The notes: generated by a model not told the origin, from the letters alone. A DNA stretch of 64,000 nucleotides from Luidia sarsii (GCA_949987565.1 OX465104.1:6229248-6293247), one strand, 5' to 3'. Positions 39,976 through 50,821 are shown, numbered from the stretch's first letter. Translations and numbers: made by a program.

Positions 39976-42900
39976 TTGCCATATAATTATATCTGTCAGG
40001 TTGCATGTCTGTCTGTCTGTCTCTTTGTTTGTTTTGATTATCAGTTTGTTTAAAACAAAATTATGAAGCTAAAGAACATTTTTGCTTGAACCGGAACTTG
40101 GTTTTGTGCACCACTGCAGCGCTCCTTACTATGAGCTATCTATACCTTAGATGGCGGCCTTCCCAAATTAGTTAACCAGACTTTGCCTGGTTGACTATTT
40201 GGGAAGGCTGCCATCTAAGGGCTAGATAGTACAGGAGGTGAGAGTGCTGGTGCGCAAAACCAGCGGTCTCCAGTTCAAGTCCCGATCAAAACATTGTTAA
40301 TCAACTCCCAGTCAGTTTTTCCTTTGTTTTTTTCTGAATCATATCTGATGTTCTTTAAGATGTTCACAGCTGATTATATTTAGAAAAAGAAAGAAAAAAC
40401 TGGGCGAAGATCACATGTCTCCGTAACAGAAACATGCTCGATTTGTTTTGTGCACTGAGTTTCTGCACTCGGGAAAACGACAGGAAAGTGAACTCAACCT
40501 TTAGGGGAGGTAGGTTGTCGGAGTTCCAAAACAAAAATATTGTTTTATGGCGTTCGAGATCCCTCGAGGCAGTGGGAATAGTTGACTGAAAATATATTCA
40601 CCCGCAGGGACTTTTAATGACCCCAGCTTCCATGCACCCGCTGGTTTTTACCCGACCAACATGGTGTGTTTTTCTCGTCTCGCTGAGTGAATTTCAGAGA
40701 GAGAAAGAGAGAAAGACAGAGGCAGTGACATATATAGAGAGAGACATTCAGAGACAGAGAGAGAGAGAGAGAGAGGTGGGTGGAGAGAGGGAGGGAGAGA
40801 GAGAAAGAGAGAAAGACAGAGGCAGTGACAGAGAGAGACATACAGTGATACAGAGAGAGAGGTGGATGGAGAGAGGAAGAGAGAGAGAAGAGAGGTGGGG
40901 AGAGGGAAAGAGAGCTGGAGAAACGGATGAGAGAAGGGTGTGGAGAAACGAGACGAGATAGGTAGAGAGAGGGAGAGAGAGAATGGGAGAGAGAGAGGGG
41001 AGAGACAGACAGAGAGAAGGGGAGAGATGGAGAGAGGGAGAGGGAGATCGGTGGAGAGAGAGGGAGAGAAAGAGAAGCATCCGGGACCCATTACATAAGT
41101 ATATACTTATTTGACTTTACTTTATTTGAATATCAAATAATCAGTGCAATAAGTTATATGGCATAATCAAAAAAATCAGTTTACTGAAGCAAAGATATTG
41201 ATATTCGGGGAGACCGTAAGGAGCAAGGCTTGTCTAGTACAGGCCCCCTGAAGAGATATATCAAATGAATACAATAATAAAGGGTAAAATAAATTAACAA
41301 AAGGGATATGCGAAACGATGACTACAAATCGCACGCGTGTCCTGTAATGCGAGTTCTGAAATGAAGCTCTTAACATTCACGAGCCCCTGCCGTTTGAACC
41401 CTTGCAGGACCTCCCTCATCAGAGGCCTTTGAGAGAGGTCCTGTCAGGATCGAAACGTCGGGCCCTCTGATTATTCGGCCATTTGTGTTTTGGGGGGTCA
41501 TTAAGGTCAGTTAGCGGTCAAAATGTTGTGTTCCCATTTACTGGCGCCGTCATCTCACTCACTGCACATGTGACGCTCTCTCATGTTTCAGTGCATTCAA
41601 AATAATCTGGGGCTATCGATCCCGTACCAGGCGAAGCTAAGTGTTGACCGGATCTGCCGATAAAAACCATTAAGGGTGACCCTCCCTGGGGATTAGTGGC
41701 ATTCATTTATTTATTTATTTAAAGCATTCTGCCTTTGGGAGAATTATAAGCATTGTTTGTAGCATAGGCCTACTCTTATTGAAATGAGTTATTGAACTTC
41801 CATAATTTTTGAAAGATTTTATCCCACAGGAAAGGAGAGGAAATTAAAGGAAAGGAAGGAAAGGAAGGGAGGGAGGGAAGGGAAGGGAAGGGAAGGGAAG
41901 GGAAGGGAAGTGAAGGGAAGGGAAGGGATGGGAAGGGAAGGGAAAGGATCGGAAAGGAAAGGAAAAGAAAGGAAGAGGGGAGGAGAGGAGAGGAGAGGGG
42001 AGGAGAGGAGAGGAGAGGAGAGGAGAGGAGAGGAGAGGAGAGGAGAGGAGAGGAGAGGAGAGGAGAGGAGAGGAGAGGAGAGGAGAGGAGAGGAGAGGAG
42101 AGGAGAGGAGAGGAGAGGAGAGGAGAGGAGAGGAGAGGAGAGGAGAGGAGAGGAGAGGAGAGGAGAGGAGAGGAGAGGAGAGGAGAGGAGAGGAGAGGAG
42201 AGGAGAGGAGAGGAGAGGAGAGGAGAGGGCAGGACAGGACAGGACAGGACAGGACAGGATAGGACAGTACAGGACAGGAAAGCAGAGGAGAGAAGGAGCT
42301 TGGAGAGAAAAGAATCTTGATTTGATTCGTGGGTAAAACATGGTTTACCTCTAAATATTGGCAGAAGTAAGCTAACTTACACATTCATTGTCTAAAATTG
42401 CTTGCCAAACAATGGTGTCGCAAAGTTCTGACTCTGAAGTATTTGATTTGATATCTTGAAAAGTCCGTTCACGCCAATATTGGACTTGTTGGTTGAATGT
42501 CAACAGAAAGGGGAAAAAAATCCGCCAGAGTGGCTGGCTTCTGATCGATGACCCGATTAGAGCATCCCTCGGTATCCGCAGTTTCCTGGCATTTTAATCG
42601 GCTCTATAACAGCGGAAGCTTTTTGTACGAGAATGGCCAAGATTATCAACCGCGACGTGACAAAAGAAAATATACAAAGGTCAAGTAGGCGCAAACTTTA
42701 CACGGGTCAGATTGGGAGCTTTTACGAAACGAAGCTTTATCATTCATACCGGTGCACACAATACGTCAAAATAAGCCGCACCATAGTTGTAGTTCTGAAC
42801 TTTAATATTTACTTTGTCCTTTACCCGAAACCGTGTACGGTATCTGTGTTATCTGGTGTTTCACTCACACTTCGGGTAAGTACCATGCGACTTATTCCAT

Positions 42901-45900
42901 TTTCACCACTTTATAATATAGGACAAAAAACTAAGGGCAATTGAATGTGCGCACTTAATTGTTGGTGTTGATATTAGTTAGGCCTATTTTTTTGCACAGT
43001 TGCAACATCATTAATGTTTAAACATTTCGTATGATACCTTGGGACGGGTATTCCCAAATGACGGTTTAATAATTATGTAAACATTTCATTGAAGAATAAT
43101 CACTTCATGTTATGGTTTCCTGATTACGGGACTTCAATAGAATAGACAGCAGCTTGTGTCAGCAAAAATCTTAGTATACGACTACTGACCTTGGATGGAG
43201 CTGGTCAATATAGTGCATGATAGTGGATGTTTATTGCATGTAGCTACCAATTAGAATTCAGATAATAGATTGATTCCTTTCTGTCATAGTTTTATTGAGC
43301 GAATACATAGACTTCGCGTCTCTGGTTGATAGTCCAGTGGATAATCAGGATGCTTGGAGCCAGCCCGACCAATAAAACTGCAATTGTGGTTTTTTTTTAG
43401 TCAGGAGTCATGCAAGACTAGTCTGAGTCCGAGTCTGTTGGTCCGGGTCCGAGTCAGCAGGGCTGAGTTCGAGTCAGTAGATCCGAGTCCGAGTCAGTAG
43501 ATCCGAGTCCGAGTCAGTAGATCCGAGTCCGTGTCAGTACATGTAGGTCCGAGTCGAGTTGCTAGGTCCGAGTCTGAGTCAGTAGGTCCGAGTCCGTGTC
43601 AGTACATGTAGGTCCGAGTCGAGTTGGTAGGTCCGAGTCCGAGTCACTAGGTCCGAGTCCGAGTCAGTAGGTCCGAGTCCGAGTCAGTAGGTCCGAATCC
43701 GAGTCAGTAGATCCGAGTCCGAGTCAGTAGGTTCGAGTCTGAGTCAGTATATAGGTCCGAGTCCCAGTCAGTAGGTTCGAGTCTGAGTCAGTAGGTCCAA
43801 GTCCGAGTCAGTAGGTCCGAGTCCGAGTCATTAGGTTCGAGTCTGAGTCAGTAGTTCCGAGTCCGAGTCAGTAGGCCCGAGTCCGAGTCAGTATTGGCCC
43901 GAGTCCGAGTCAGTAGGTCCGAGTCCGAGTCAGTAGGTCCGAGTCCGAGTCAGTAGGTCCGAGTACGAGTCGATCAGTATATAGGTCCAAGTCCGAGTCA
44001 GTAGGTCCGAGTCCGAGTCATTTTTGTTATCTTTACTCGCTTCACGACTCATGCAAGTCTGTTGGCCTATATAATAATCCCCTGTACCTCGCAAATCTTC
44101 CAGACACGACGCGACTCGTTTCCCAGGGCTGGGGTGTTTTCGACCCTCTGCGTGCGTGTCGTGTTTGTTATGCATGCCACCTGTTGGACGCCTGCTTGGT
44201 GGAGGGGAGCTGCGATCTCCTGTCAGCGAATGCTGTTTTTTCACGTGTAGGTATAGACAAAAAAAAACCCGAGCAACTTTGAGATGTGATGACTTTAGTA
44301 CGAGTGACGTCTAAGGCTCTTAGCACAGGGCAAGAGTATTGCTTGGCTGGAAATAGCAATTATTGCTATTATGATCCTTTCGTTCTGGCCAGCCTTTACG
44401 CCTTATGGGTAAGGTCCTGCTACGTCGTTGTGTATACTTTGAGATTTTCATTTTGGTTTTTTTTTATAGTGATATACAAAAATGTTGCAAACTGCTTACT
44501 TACTAAAATTACCAAAATTCAAATCTCAAAATTTAGTGGGCCTGACGTTTCGATCCTAGCAGGACCTTTCTCAAAGGCAGAGATTTTGATATTGGTTATT
44601 TTATATTAAATCTCAAAAGTTAGAGGGCCAGAGGTTTCGATCCTATAAGCAGGAACTTTCTCAAAGGCAGAGATTTTGAGATTGCTTACTTTATGTTAAA
44701 TCTCAAAAGTTAGAGGGCCTGACGTTTTGATCCTAGCAGGACCTTTCCCAGAGGCAAGAACGGTCCTTCTAGAGAGATCCTCCGAGAAAGGTCCTGCTAC
44801 ATAGGATCGAAACGTCTAACTTTTGAGATTAATGTATTGCGGGTCGTTTTAGTCAGTCAGCAGTTTGCAACAGCTTTTTGTATTAACTAAGTTTATGTTA
44901 GTGACCATTTTGGCAACATTGTTTGCATATAATCATCACTCTAATTCATGGCTCCGTGTGCGGCACACCACAGTACAATTAGAATTAGCAGTTGGTGAGG
45001 CATTATTGTCACCAGATCGGGATTATCAAGCTCTTTGAGTAGGCACTGTGGACCAGTCATATTGCTGACATTGATGGTATTAACCACGCACATCACAATA
45101 TTAACTGACAATCTCAGTATGGGATGCCTCCGTTTTTTCAAGCACTGGAACAACAATACTAGCAATTGCGGTAAACAAGGCTGTTTTATGTTTCATGGTA
45201 TGAGCCTATACCCCCTTCTAAACGTAAATAAAAGGAAAGAGTGGAAAGGAAAATAATGAGCATTTATCTTGTTTCGATTCGTGGGTAAACCACTTGTTCA
45301 CCTCATGCTTAGGCCCCCTATCGGCAAGAAGCAGGCTAACTTACTGATAATTTTTCGGCCATATTCGTCCCTTAACATTGCTTGCAAAACATTGACGGTC
45401 ACAGAAATCTTGCATTATCTAATTGGTCTTTGAATTATTATTATTAGATTTTGTAAGAATTTTTAAATCCACTGATAGGCCTACGTTGTTTCCGAGCTTT
45501 CCATGAAAAACCTGCCTCGTGGTTTTAATTGATTGTCACGCGGCCAAAAGCTGTCACGCGCTCCAATTCTGATGGAAAGAGGGTTAAGTTTGTGGTCGCT
45601 CAAATCGCCGAGGAGAGAAAGGGCGATTGACGAGGTGCTAATTCAGCCAAATTAGATCAGCTAATTGAACATTCTGAATGGAAAGTCATTGTTATCAAAA
45701 CTACACAGAAATGCACGATGAGGTCACTTGATTGGTTGGTAGGTTGCAATGAAAACAGATTGCGGTGACACCACCTGTACAGGATCTGTTTCGAGAATGT
45801 GTGTGGCTCTGATGACTCATGTTCTCTTCCTAGATATTAGATACTAGGTTCGCCACCTAGATACTTGGTATAGGTTATCGGTTTCTTGGGGATAAATGGA

Positions 45901-47546
45901 GCTGAGGAAATAGGTACCGTTTGACGAAATTAACTGTTCCGAATTAAAATCTTAAAATTTAGTGGGCCTGACGTTTCGATCATAGCAGGACATTTCTCAA
46001 AGGCAGAGAGAAAGGTCCTGCTAGGATCCTGAAAGGTCCTGCTAGGATAGAAACGTCAGGCCCACTGAATTTTAAGATTTACACTTTGGTAATTTTAGTT
46101 AGTAAGCAGTTTGCAACCTTTTTGTATATCACCGAATTAAAATCATTAGCCTAGGCCTATAGTTCGACCTGTATAGAGTAAGTTTGAAAACGTACAATTT
46201 ACTGGAAATCATTGTTTTTATTGTAGAGTGGTCCGTATCACTTCGCTGTCGTTTTGGAAAGCCATGATCAGACGGCTTGCTGTAGATGCTGCATTTTTGG
46301 TGTCACTTTATGTTTTAAACTGTTACGTGTGAGATGTATATCACTTGCGGTCATGGCGCACGCTGCTTCCAATTAACCATGGATTTCAACCACGTATTTC
46401 CCCGTATAGGATGTTCTTATATACAAAAGGGCTGTATCGGCGATGCGGTTTGGATGTAGTCGCAGTTATTTTTTCATCTCGTCCTCAAATTGGTACAGCG
46501 CCCGATAATTAAGGCTGCGTTCAAAGAGGCTTGCCGGATACAAACAGACTCTAGACCCTGGGAGCTCGTTCAGAAACTCAGCTACGGGCACCACAGGACT
46601 CTTCATTTGAATAGCTTCGGTTGTATTTGAAAATAATTTATTGGTCAGGGAATGGGCAAGCTGTCCTCGTTCATTCTCTCTAGCCCGGCGCGATGCCCTT
46701 TTGGCGTGACTTATAGTCGGATGGATACTATAGGGTAGTGGTGAGCGATTATACTTACGTGGGTATCCTCATGTTGAGCACGTCCACGTCTCTGGCAAGG
46801 GCAGTCATCTGCGGGTCCAGCACCAGGTCCCCGTCCACCCTCCGGTAGAGCTGGAAGCTCAGCCTGGTCTTGCCGAAGCGACCGCCGATCAGGGTGAAGC
46901 TGCCGGCCAGCGGGGCGAGGCCGCCCGGGCTCAGCCGGCCCAGACGGCGGGCAAGCGCCGCCTCGAGTCCGCCGTCCCTCGGCGGCGGTGGCGGCGGGGC
47001 ACTCCCAGTCCCAGTTCCCCTAACGGTCTCTCGCGCGGGTTTATTGGAGGCATCGTCGACGGTCTTCTCGGAGTCTTTGCTGGCGGCGGGAGATGACGGA
47101 CTGGCGGCTTCGTCTAGAGATGCCGGGTTCGCCTCTAGATCTCCCTGATGATCGGAGAGCCTCTGAGCGGTCAGGTTGGTAAACATCCACTCGGACAGGT
47201 TCATGGGGAGAGGGTCGGTGAGCTCCACCCAGCCGTCGCCGGCGATCTCGCCCACGGCCTCGTCGCTGGAGGCCACCCGCAGGGTGTAGTTGGCCAGGAA
47301 GGCCGGGTAGGCGAACGGCACCGGCCTGGTGGTGAAGTACTCCACGAAGATGGGCAGCCGCTCCAGGAAGGCCACCACCGAGGGCAGGCCGAGGTCCAGC
47401 GGGGCGTCGCCGGTCGGGGACGCCGAGCCGAGCGCCGCCGGGACGGCCGGCTCCGTGGTCTCGTCCGCCGATGGCACCAGCTCTCCGCCACAGATCACCG
47501 ACATCCAAACCAGAGATGCCAGTCCCAAAATCCGAAGCAACTCCAT
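31670..47546 (-). CDS. SLC10-family transporter, P3/P5 type (5 coding exons)
   Basis: Sodium/bile-acid-cotransporter family member at a membrane; the substrate of this branch is not settled. Exons in transcript order: 47546-46759, 36070-35911, 34579-34408, 32989-32502, 31858-31670. Phases all agree and give 598 residues. Residues 1-20 (MELLRILGLASLVW...) form a signal peptide. Residues 21-262 are a luminal or extracellular domain with NYT, NLS and NLT glycosylation sites and a low-complexity Pro/Ser insert at about 165-225. Residues 263-560 are the multi-pass SLC10 core, with the ACSPGG motif (residues 339-344) and ETAVQN (497-502), the counterparts of the family's CSPGG and ETGxQN. The acidic cytoplasmic tail is short. 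Human SLC10A3 and SLC10A5, from memory, are shorter (about 440-480 residues). An upstream in-frame ATG 51 bases away was passed over because the chosen start gives a classic signal peptide. Confidence 0.88.
32130..32515. repeat. 29-bp minisatellite overlapping SLC10 exon 4 end
   Basis: About 13 copies of a 29-base unit are present, on the plus strand CCAAGCAAGACTGGCC then TTATCCCTTCATA. The last copy runs into the coding exon: its CAAGCAAGACTGGCC encodes the final codons Gly-Gln-Ser-Cys-Leu, and CATAC is the 5' splice site. At least six other units keep the same CTTG/GTATG donor on the minus strand. The array seems to have grown from a copy of the GGCATGTCCCTCC repeat at about 32078-32130. 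Confidence 0.9.
34629..35101. mobile_element. 473-bp MITE with TGTGACCCGGCACAGC ends, copy 1
   Basis: Perfect 16-base terminal inverted repeats TGTGACCCGGCACAGC are present. The interior is AT-rich without an ORF. It lies in SLC10 intron 2, starting 49 bases upstream of exon 3. A second copy of exactly the same length is at 48874-49346. Confidence 0.9.
35551..35880. repeat. Foldback element with a nested MITE next to SLC10 exon 2
   Basis: Outer arms of about 45 bases begin GTGCGCCCTCAAGAGTTTGC and each contains a CCAAT box (GGCCAATCAC). Between them, 35623-35817 is itself bounded by inverted GGGCCCTCTTCCAAA / TTTGGAAAAGGGCCC ends with GCCGGG-type subterminal repeats, and matches the element at 52045-52285. 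The right arm ends 31 bases from the exon 2 coding boundary at 35911. Confidence 0.8.
37649..37662. promoter_or_regulatory. Perfect RFX X-box palindrome
   Basis: GTTGCCATGGCAAC is a complete match to the X-box consensus GTNRCC-N(0-3)-RGYAAC and a perfect 14-base palindrome. It lies in SLC10 intron 1, in a moderately GC-rich patch, with no known ciliary gene beside it. Confidence 0.5.
37800..38370 (+). repeat. CT-rich simple repeat
   Basis: About 570 bases of CTCT- and CCCTCT-type sequence, with the densest part at 38160-38370. It ends at a short hairpin in which GCCAGTGTG faces CACACTGGC. Confidence 0.9.
40080..40310. repeat. Two tRNA-derived SINE copies head to head
   Basis: The left copy is on the minus strand and the right on the plus. 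They meet in a hairpin at 40145-40220 whose outer ends are CCTTAGATGGCGGCCTTCCC and its inverse. The right copy carries a tRNA-like head with an anticodon-stem-like CTGGTGCGCAAAACCAG (GCA in the loop) and a B-box-like AGTTCAAGTCC. The same SINE occurs at 60736-60905; bodies only occur at about 28245-28345 and 56519-56625. Confidence 0.75.
40700..41075 (+). repeat. GA-rich simple repeat
   Basis: About 375 bases of GAGAGA-, AGAGAC- and GGGAGA-type sequence. The open frames on both strands come from the repeat. Confidence 0.9.
41830..42285 (+). repeat. Compound purine array with a (GGAGA)n core
   Basis: A GGGAA-type array (41850-41960) passes into a nearly perfect GGAGA pentamer array (about 41975-42226) and then a GGACA array (about 42227-42280). 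One strand is almost pure purine for more than 400 bases. Its open frames are artefacts. Confidence 0.95.
43420..44025 (+). repeat. 18-bp minisatellite (GGTCCGAGTCCGAGTCAGTA type)
   Basis: Around 30 degenerate copies of an 18-base unit (TCCGAGTCCGAGTCAGTAGG and variants) are present. Some units carry the insertion ACATGTA or TATA before GGTCC. The GAGTC hexamer-like core is itself repeated. Confidence 0.95.
44468..44880. repeat. Cluster of family A copies
   Basis: At least three family A units in tandem and inverted order, all with the CGATCCTAGCAGGACCTT or inverse core. The middle units have lost the GATATACAAAAATG end. Confidence 0.75.
45951..46131. repeat. Family A foldback copy (SLC10 intron 1)
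   Basis: Opposed arms AAATTTAGTGGGCCTGACG and GTCAGGCCCACTGAATTTTA. The inner part has a short duplication of GAAAGGTCCTGCTAGGAT. Confidence 0.75.
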
Positions 47547-48274
47547 CGTGGCTTTCACGGGATATACTTCCCAGAGAATTTCACTTTGGTTTACCAATCG
47601 ATGAGACCTCTACCGCAGAAGCCAAATCTCAGGGCCAAAGGATAGCTTTCCAACTAGTTCATGTATCTATTTTAGTAAGCACACAAACTTGTAGGCTTGT
47701 CCACGGACTCCAATAAGGACCGATATCTCTGCTTGCCCTCAGACTGACGATATTGCCGGCGATTATTCTTTTATCTGCCTGGGGAAATCTTTCAAAAAGC
47801 GCCGAGCTTCCAAAGTACACAGGTTAAGCTCCCGGGTGGGGCCCCCCCCCAAAAAAAAAAAAAAAAAAAAAATCGGGAGTCACGGTCTGTATAGCTGTGC
47901 GGACAACGTGTGTGGAATGTGGTCCTTTTTTCTTTTCTTTTATGGGCTCCCTGTCGTCTGCTCACGAACTCTCTGGTGAGCGGGTTCGTTGGTGCATGTG
48001 TGCCAATTTCGATTAGAAGTCACCGGATCGCCTGATAGACAAAAACAGGTGGTTGGGGGAGTTTTGGAGTATAGTGCGCCCGCTCACGGTCGTTCGAAGT
48101 TCCTTCATTCTGGGGGTCGTGGCGGCGGCTGAATGCTGAGAAAATTCATCTATACCTGACGTGGCAACTCCGGGCACTGGGTGGAAAGTCATTGTCGAAA
48201 CTGCAATACTGTATCGCCGTGTTATTATGACTGGTGTACTGTTACAAACGATTTAGCATGTTGGTACATGGTGT

Positions 48275-48601
48275 TTAAAGGCCCAATACAACATTGGGAA
48301 GATCGGAAAACATCGATGTCTACAGATTTCCTTCTAATTTACAGTTTGTTGATGGTCATGATAGAATATATTACGGTCTCGGATGCTGTACTTTTCGAGA
48401 AATCTCACTCAAAGATCGATAAATAGTATATTACTCGCGAGTGATAAACTATTTCTTACACTACAGAACCGGTACGTAAACCGTGACGGGTTTTTGCATT
48501 AATATTTTCTACTTTCTCAGATTACCATTTGAACTAAAACCTTCGCAAACTGTGGCAATCGTTTGATCTTTACCAACCGCGTTGTATTATAGGGTCTTTA
48601 A
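48275..48601. mobile_element. TTAA-flanked MITE, copy 3
   Basis: It begins TTAAAGGCCCAATACAAC and ends GTTGTATTATAGGGTCTTTAA-like at TTAA. It is similar to the 9100-9467 element along its full length, including CAGATTTCCTTCTAATTTAC and CGTAAACCGTGACGG. Confidence 0.85.
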
Positions 48602-48873
48602 GCAGCTCTATGACACTGGTTCCCGGCCTAGCACGGGAACAATCGCGCAGAGCTGTATGAATACCAGCATTTCCAATAGCAAGCGTAAAATGCTCCGCCG
48701 AATTTAGAGTGAAATCGAGGGCCAATTTCGCAGGCCCTCTTAACAGTGAAAATCTGCTGAGTATAGAAAATCCGTATATCATGTTGCTGGTAAACGATTT
48801 ATGTAAAGACCCCGTCGAAAAATTATTCAGACCAATCTGAATAAAGATAGTTAGGCTATTTACTTGTTTAATA

Positions 48874-49346
48874 TGTGACCCGGTACAGCGACATGAGGAA
48901 TATCCCACCAAAACACATTTCGAGTAAACAACGCCTGAAGTCAAAGTATCTTCTCAATTCGATAAATAATTTTTTTTTTTTTTTGTATTTTCGGAAAGTT
49001 AATGTATTGGAGGATATTATGTCAAAAGAATTTTTCAGAAATCCGTCTCTAAATTTTGAACAAAAAACACGAGGATTTCGGGGGAGTGTTTGTGTACAGT
49101 TTTCATGAAAATGTAAAGTTCCTGCCTTATTGAATGGCCGCTTTCGAGGTGTTAGACTGGTGCTGCTATATTGTGTCTGGTACCAAATGAACGAGGAAAG
49201 TCCCCTTGTACGATTTACAACAAAGTCCACATGGAAATAATTTTAATATCATTTAAAAGCTAATGGTATACTCTTTCACATCATTAGAAAATCTCAAAAT
49301 CTCAAAGGGGGGGGGAGTATTTCTCATTATGCTGTGCCGGGTCACA
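48874..49346. mobile_element. 473-bp MITE with TGTGACCCGG ends, copy 2
   Basis: It has the same length and layout as 34629-35101. The left end has one substitution (CGGTACAGC) and the right end is intact (GCTGTGCCGGGTCACA). A family-specific interior GAGGAATATCCCACCAAAAC is conserved. Confidence 0.9.
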
Positions 49347-50099
49347 TTATGCTCTCCTCGATCTCACCTCGAATGATTTTTGACCACTCCCGATAACGGA
49401 TGCAGCTCGAATGTGGTCGGAGCACAGTGTGACGGTATTTATAATGATGTTAGAATGCAGTCGGACTATTGTACATATTGTACTTCGAATATCCAGGAAT
49501 AATTAATGCGCAAAGAATTTATTTTATTTATTTATTTATTTCATTTTTCGGGATACATGTACAGCATTCACATCACAGCACAGAAGTAAGAATCAAGTTG
49601 AAAATAGAAATAAATCAATCAATTAAAAACAAAAAACAAACAAACAAACACCCCAATGGACAAACAGACAAACAGACAAACAACAACAGCAACAATAACA
49701 GAAACAACATCCATTTAACTCCCGCAGGATTGGCCAAAAGAAACTAGTTTCTGTCAGGGGGCTCTCCAAACTAATTGGATGACAGAAAACAAAAAATATA
49801 AATTATATACATATATTTATATGGCAAAAGAACTAAGTAAATTACAAATATGCCAAATACATGTATACCAATTACTGAAATAAATAATAAATCTTTCAAA
49901 AGTTAGAGATTTCATTATAATAACGACTAATAAATATAAACGAATGTTCATTATCGAACGGCAATTCAACATCCCGGCTCACTCCGCCTCTGTGGTGTCG
50001 GCCGATGTTTGTCTTACGGACAATCCGGACTGAGTCAAAATCAGGTAGAGTACCTACAAATAATACACAATTGCCAATCTCCCGCGGTGAAGTCAGGTT

Positions 50100-50165
50100 C
50101 GAGCGGTCGCGTGTCCGCGGCTAAACACCCCCCCCCTGACGTCACGGCCGGGGTTCGTGTCCCTG
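50100..50165 (+). repeat. tRNA-like SINE head
   Basis: A decayed A box (CGAGCGGTCGCGTGTCC) and B box (GGGTTCGTGTCCC) are about 35 bases apart, with a full CRE palindrome TGACGTCA between them. Confidence 0.45.
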
Positions 50166-50169
50166 TCGC

Positions 50170-50184
50170 AGCGCCCCCTAGCGG
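50170..50184 (-). promoter_or_regulatory. CTCF-like site between the SLC10 and PLBD1 genes
   Basis: The minus strand reads CCGCTAGGGGGCGCT, a 14-of-15 match to CCASYAGRKGGCRSY. It lies 2.6 kb upstream of the SLC10 start and 1.6 kb upstream of PLBD1, which are transcribed away from each other. Confidence 0.4.
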
Positions 50185-50309
50185 CCGGGCTACCAGCTCA
50201 GTACTTGATGACTATAATTATATACAATGGTCCCATGACCAGGTACAATCATGTATAAACTTTATAAATGAATGAGACTTAAGGCTTTGCATGGTGGGTG
50301 AATCAATAC

Positions 50310-50425
50310 AGGAAGGTTTGCGGTGAACACCATGTATCAGGTCTCTTAAAGGAAGAGGTATGGTTCTGAAAAGAACCTGAGGGTAACTCGACGTTTCGAC
50401 CAGTATGCTCTGGCCGTCATCAGGA
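50310..50425. repeat. Family B repeat copy
   Basis: It shares with the 2098-2251 copy both the AGGAAGGTTTGCGGTGA end and the flanking GCATGGTGGGTGAATCAATA. The inner hairpin (GACCAGTATGCTCTGGCC) and AACTCGACGTTTCG are intact. Confidence 0.8.
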
Positions 50426-50811
50426 TAAACTTTATAAAGCTTGCCTCGTGCATATCTTAGTGAGTCTGAAACAGGCACTCAAGTGGTCCCTGTTATGTCC
50501 CATTGATCAGTGTAGTACGGTAGAAGAGTTAAATGACCCTAGGCCTTAATTGTTTCCACGGTTAATTCTCATGACATGGTTGACGGATCGAGCCGAAACT
50601 TACGCAGGTGTAATGTATAATGCCTCACGTTGTCCTTGCTCTCAACAATTAGGGTTTGACAAAGTGTACGTGCGCGAATTGGAAGCGATTTTTGTTGACC
50701 TTCGCATAATCACATAAGCACTATATACCCGACCATTAATTCCGATAATTCAAGGAGATCTGTCGATCGAATCATGATCGAACCATGATCGAACCGACAG
50801 ACAACCCGTTC

Positions 50812-50821
50812 GTCACGTGAC
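50812..50821. promoter_or_regulatory. CLEAR / E-box palindrome upstream of PLBD1
   Basis: GTCACGTGAC is the exact 10-base CLEAR element bound by TFEB/MITF-type factors that regulate lysosomal genes. It lies 961 bases upstream of the PLBD1 ATG, and PLBD-family proteins are lysosomal or secretory-granule hydrolases. Confidence 0.4.

Larger units (their letters stand above)
36071..46758. other. SLC10 intron 1 (10.7 kb), no coding content seen
   Basis: The intron holds family A and B copies, an inverted SINE pair, several large simple-sequence arrays, a perfect RFX X-box at 37649 and long AT-rich stretches (for example 42600-43400 and 44880-45750) where I see nothing. No exon of this or another gene was found in it. 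Confidence 0.6.
47547..50095. other. Region upstream of the SLC10 gene
   Basis: It should contain the SLC10 promoter and 5' untranslated sequence; no TATA box is obvious. It holds a C9/A-rich homopolymer junction at 47838-47872 and two MITEs (48275-48601 and 48874-49346), followed by AT-rich sequence with AAACAAAC and AAACAGAC repeats (49600-49690). No exon seen. Confidence 0.5.

Noticed and set aside
41776..42384. Frames coding SSPLL and GEERR repeats
   Set aside because: Artefact of the GGAGA pentamer array, which is open in several frames on both strands.
47148..47645. 165-codon plus-strand frame opposite SLC10 exon 1
   Set aside because: Shadow of the GC-rich coding exon on the other strand.
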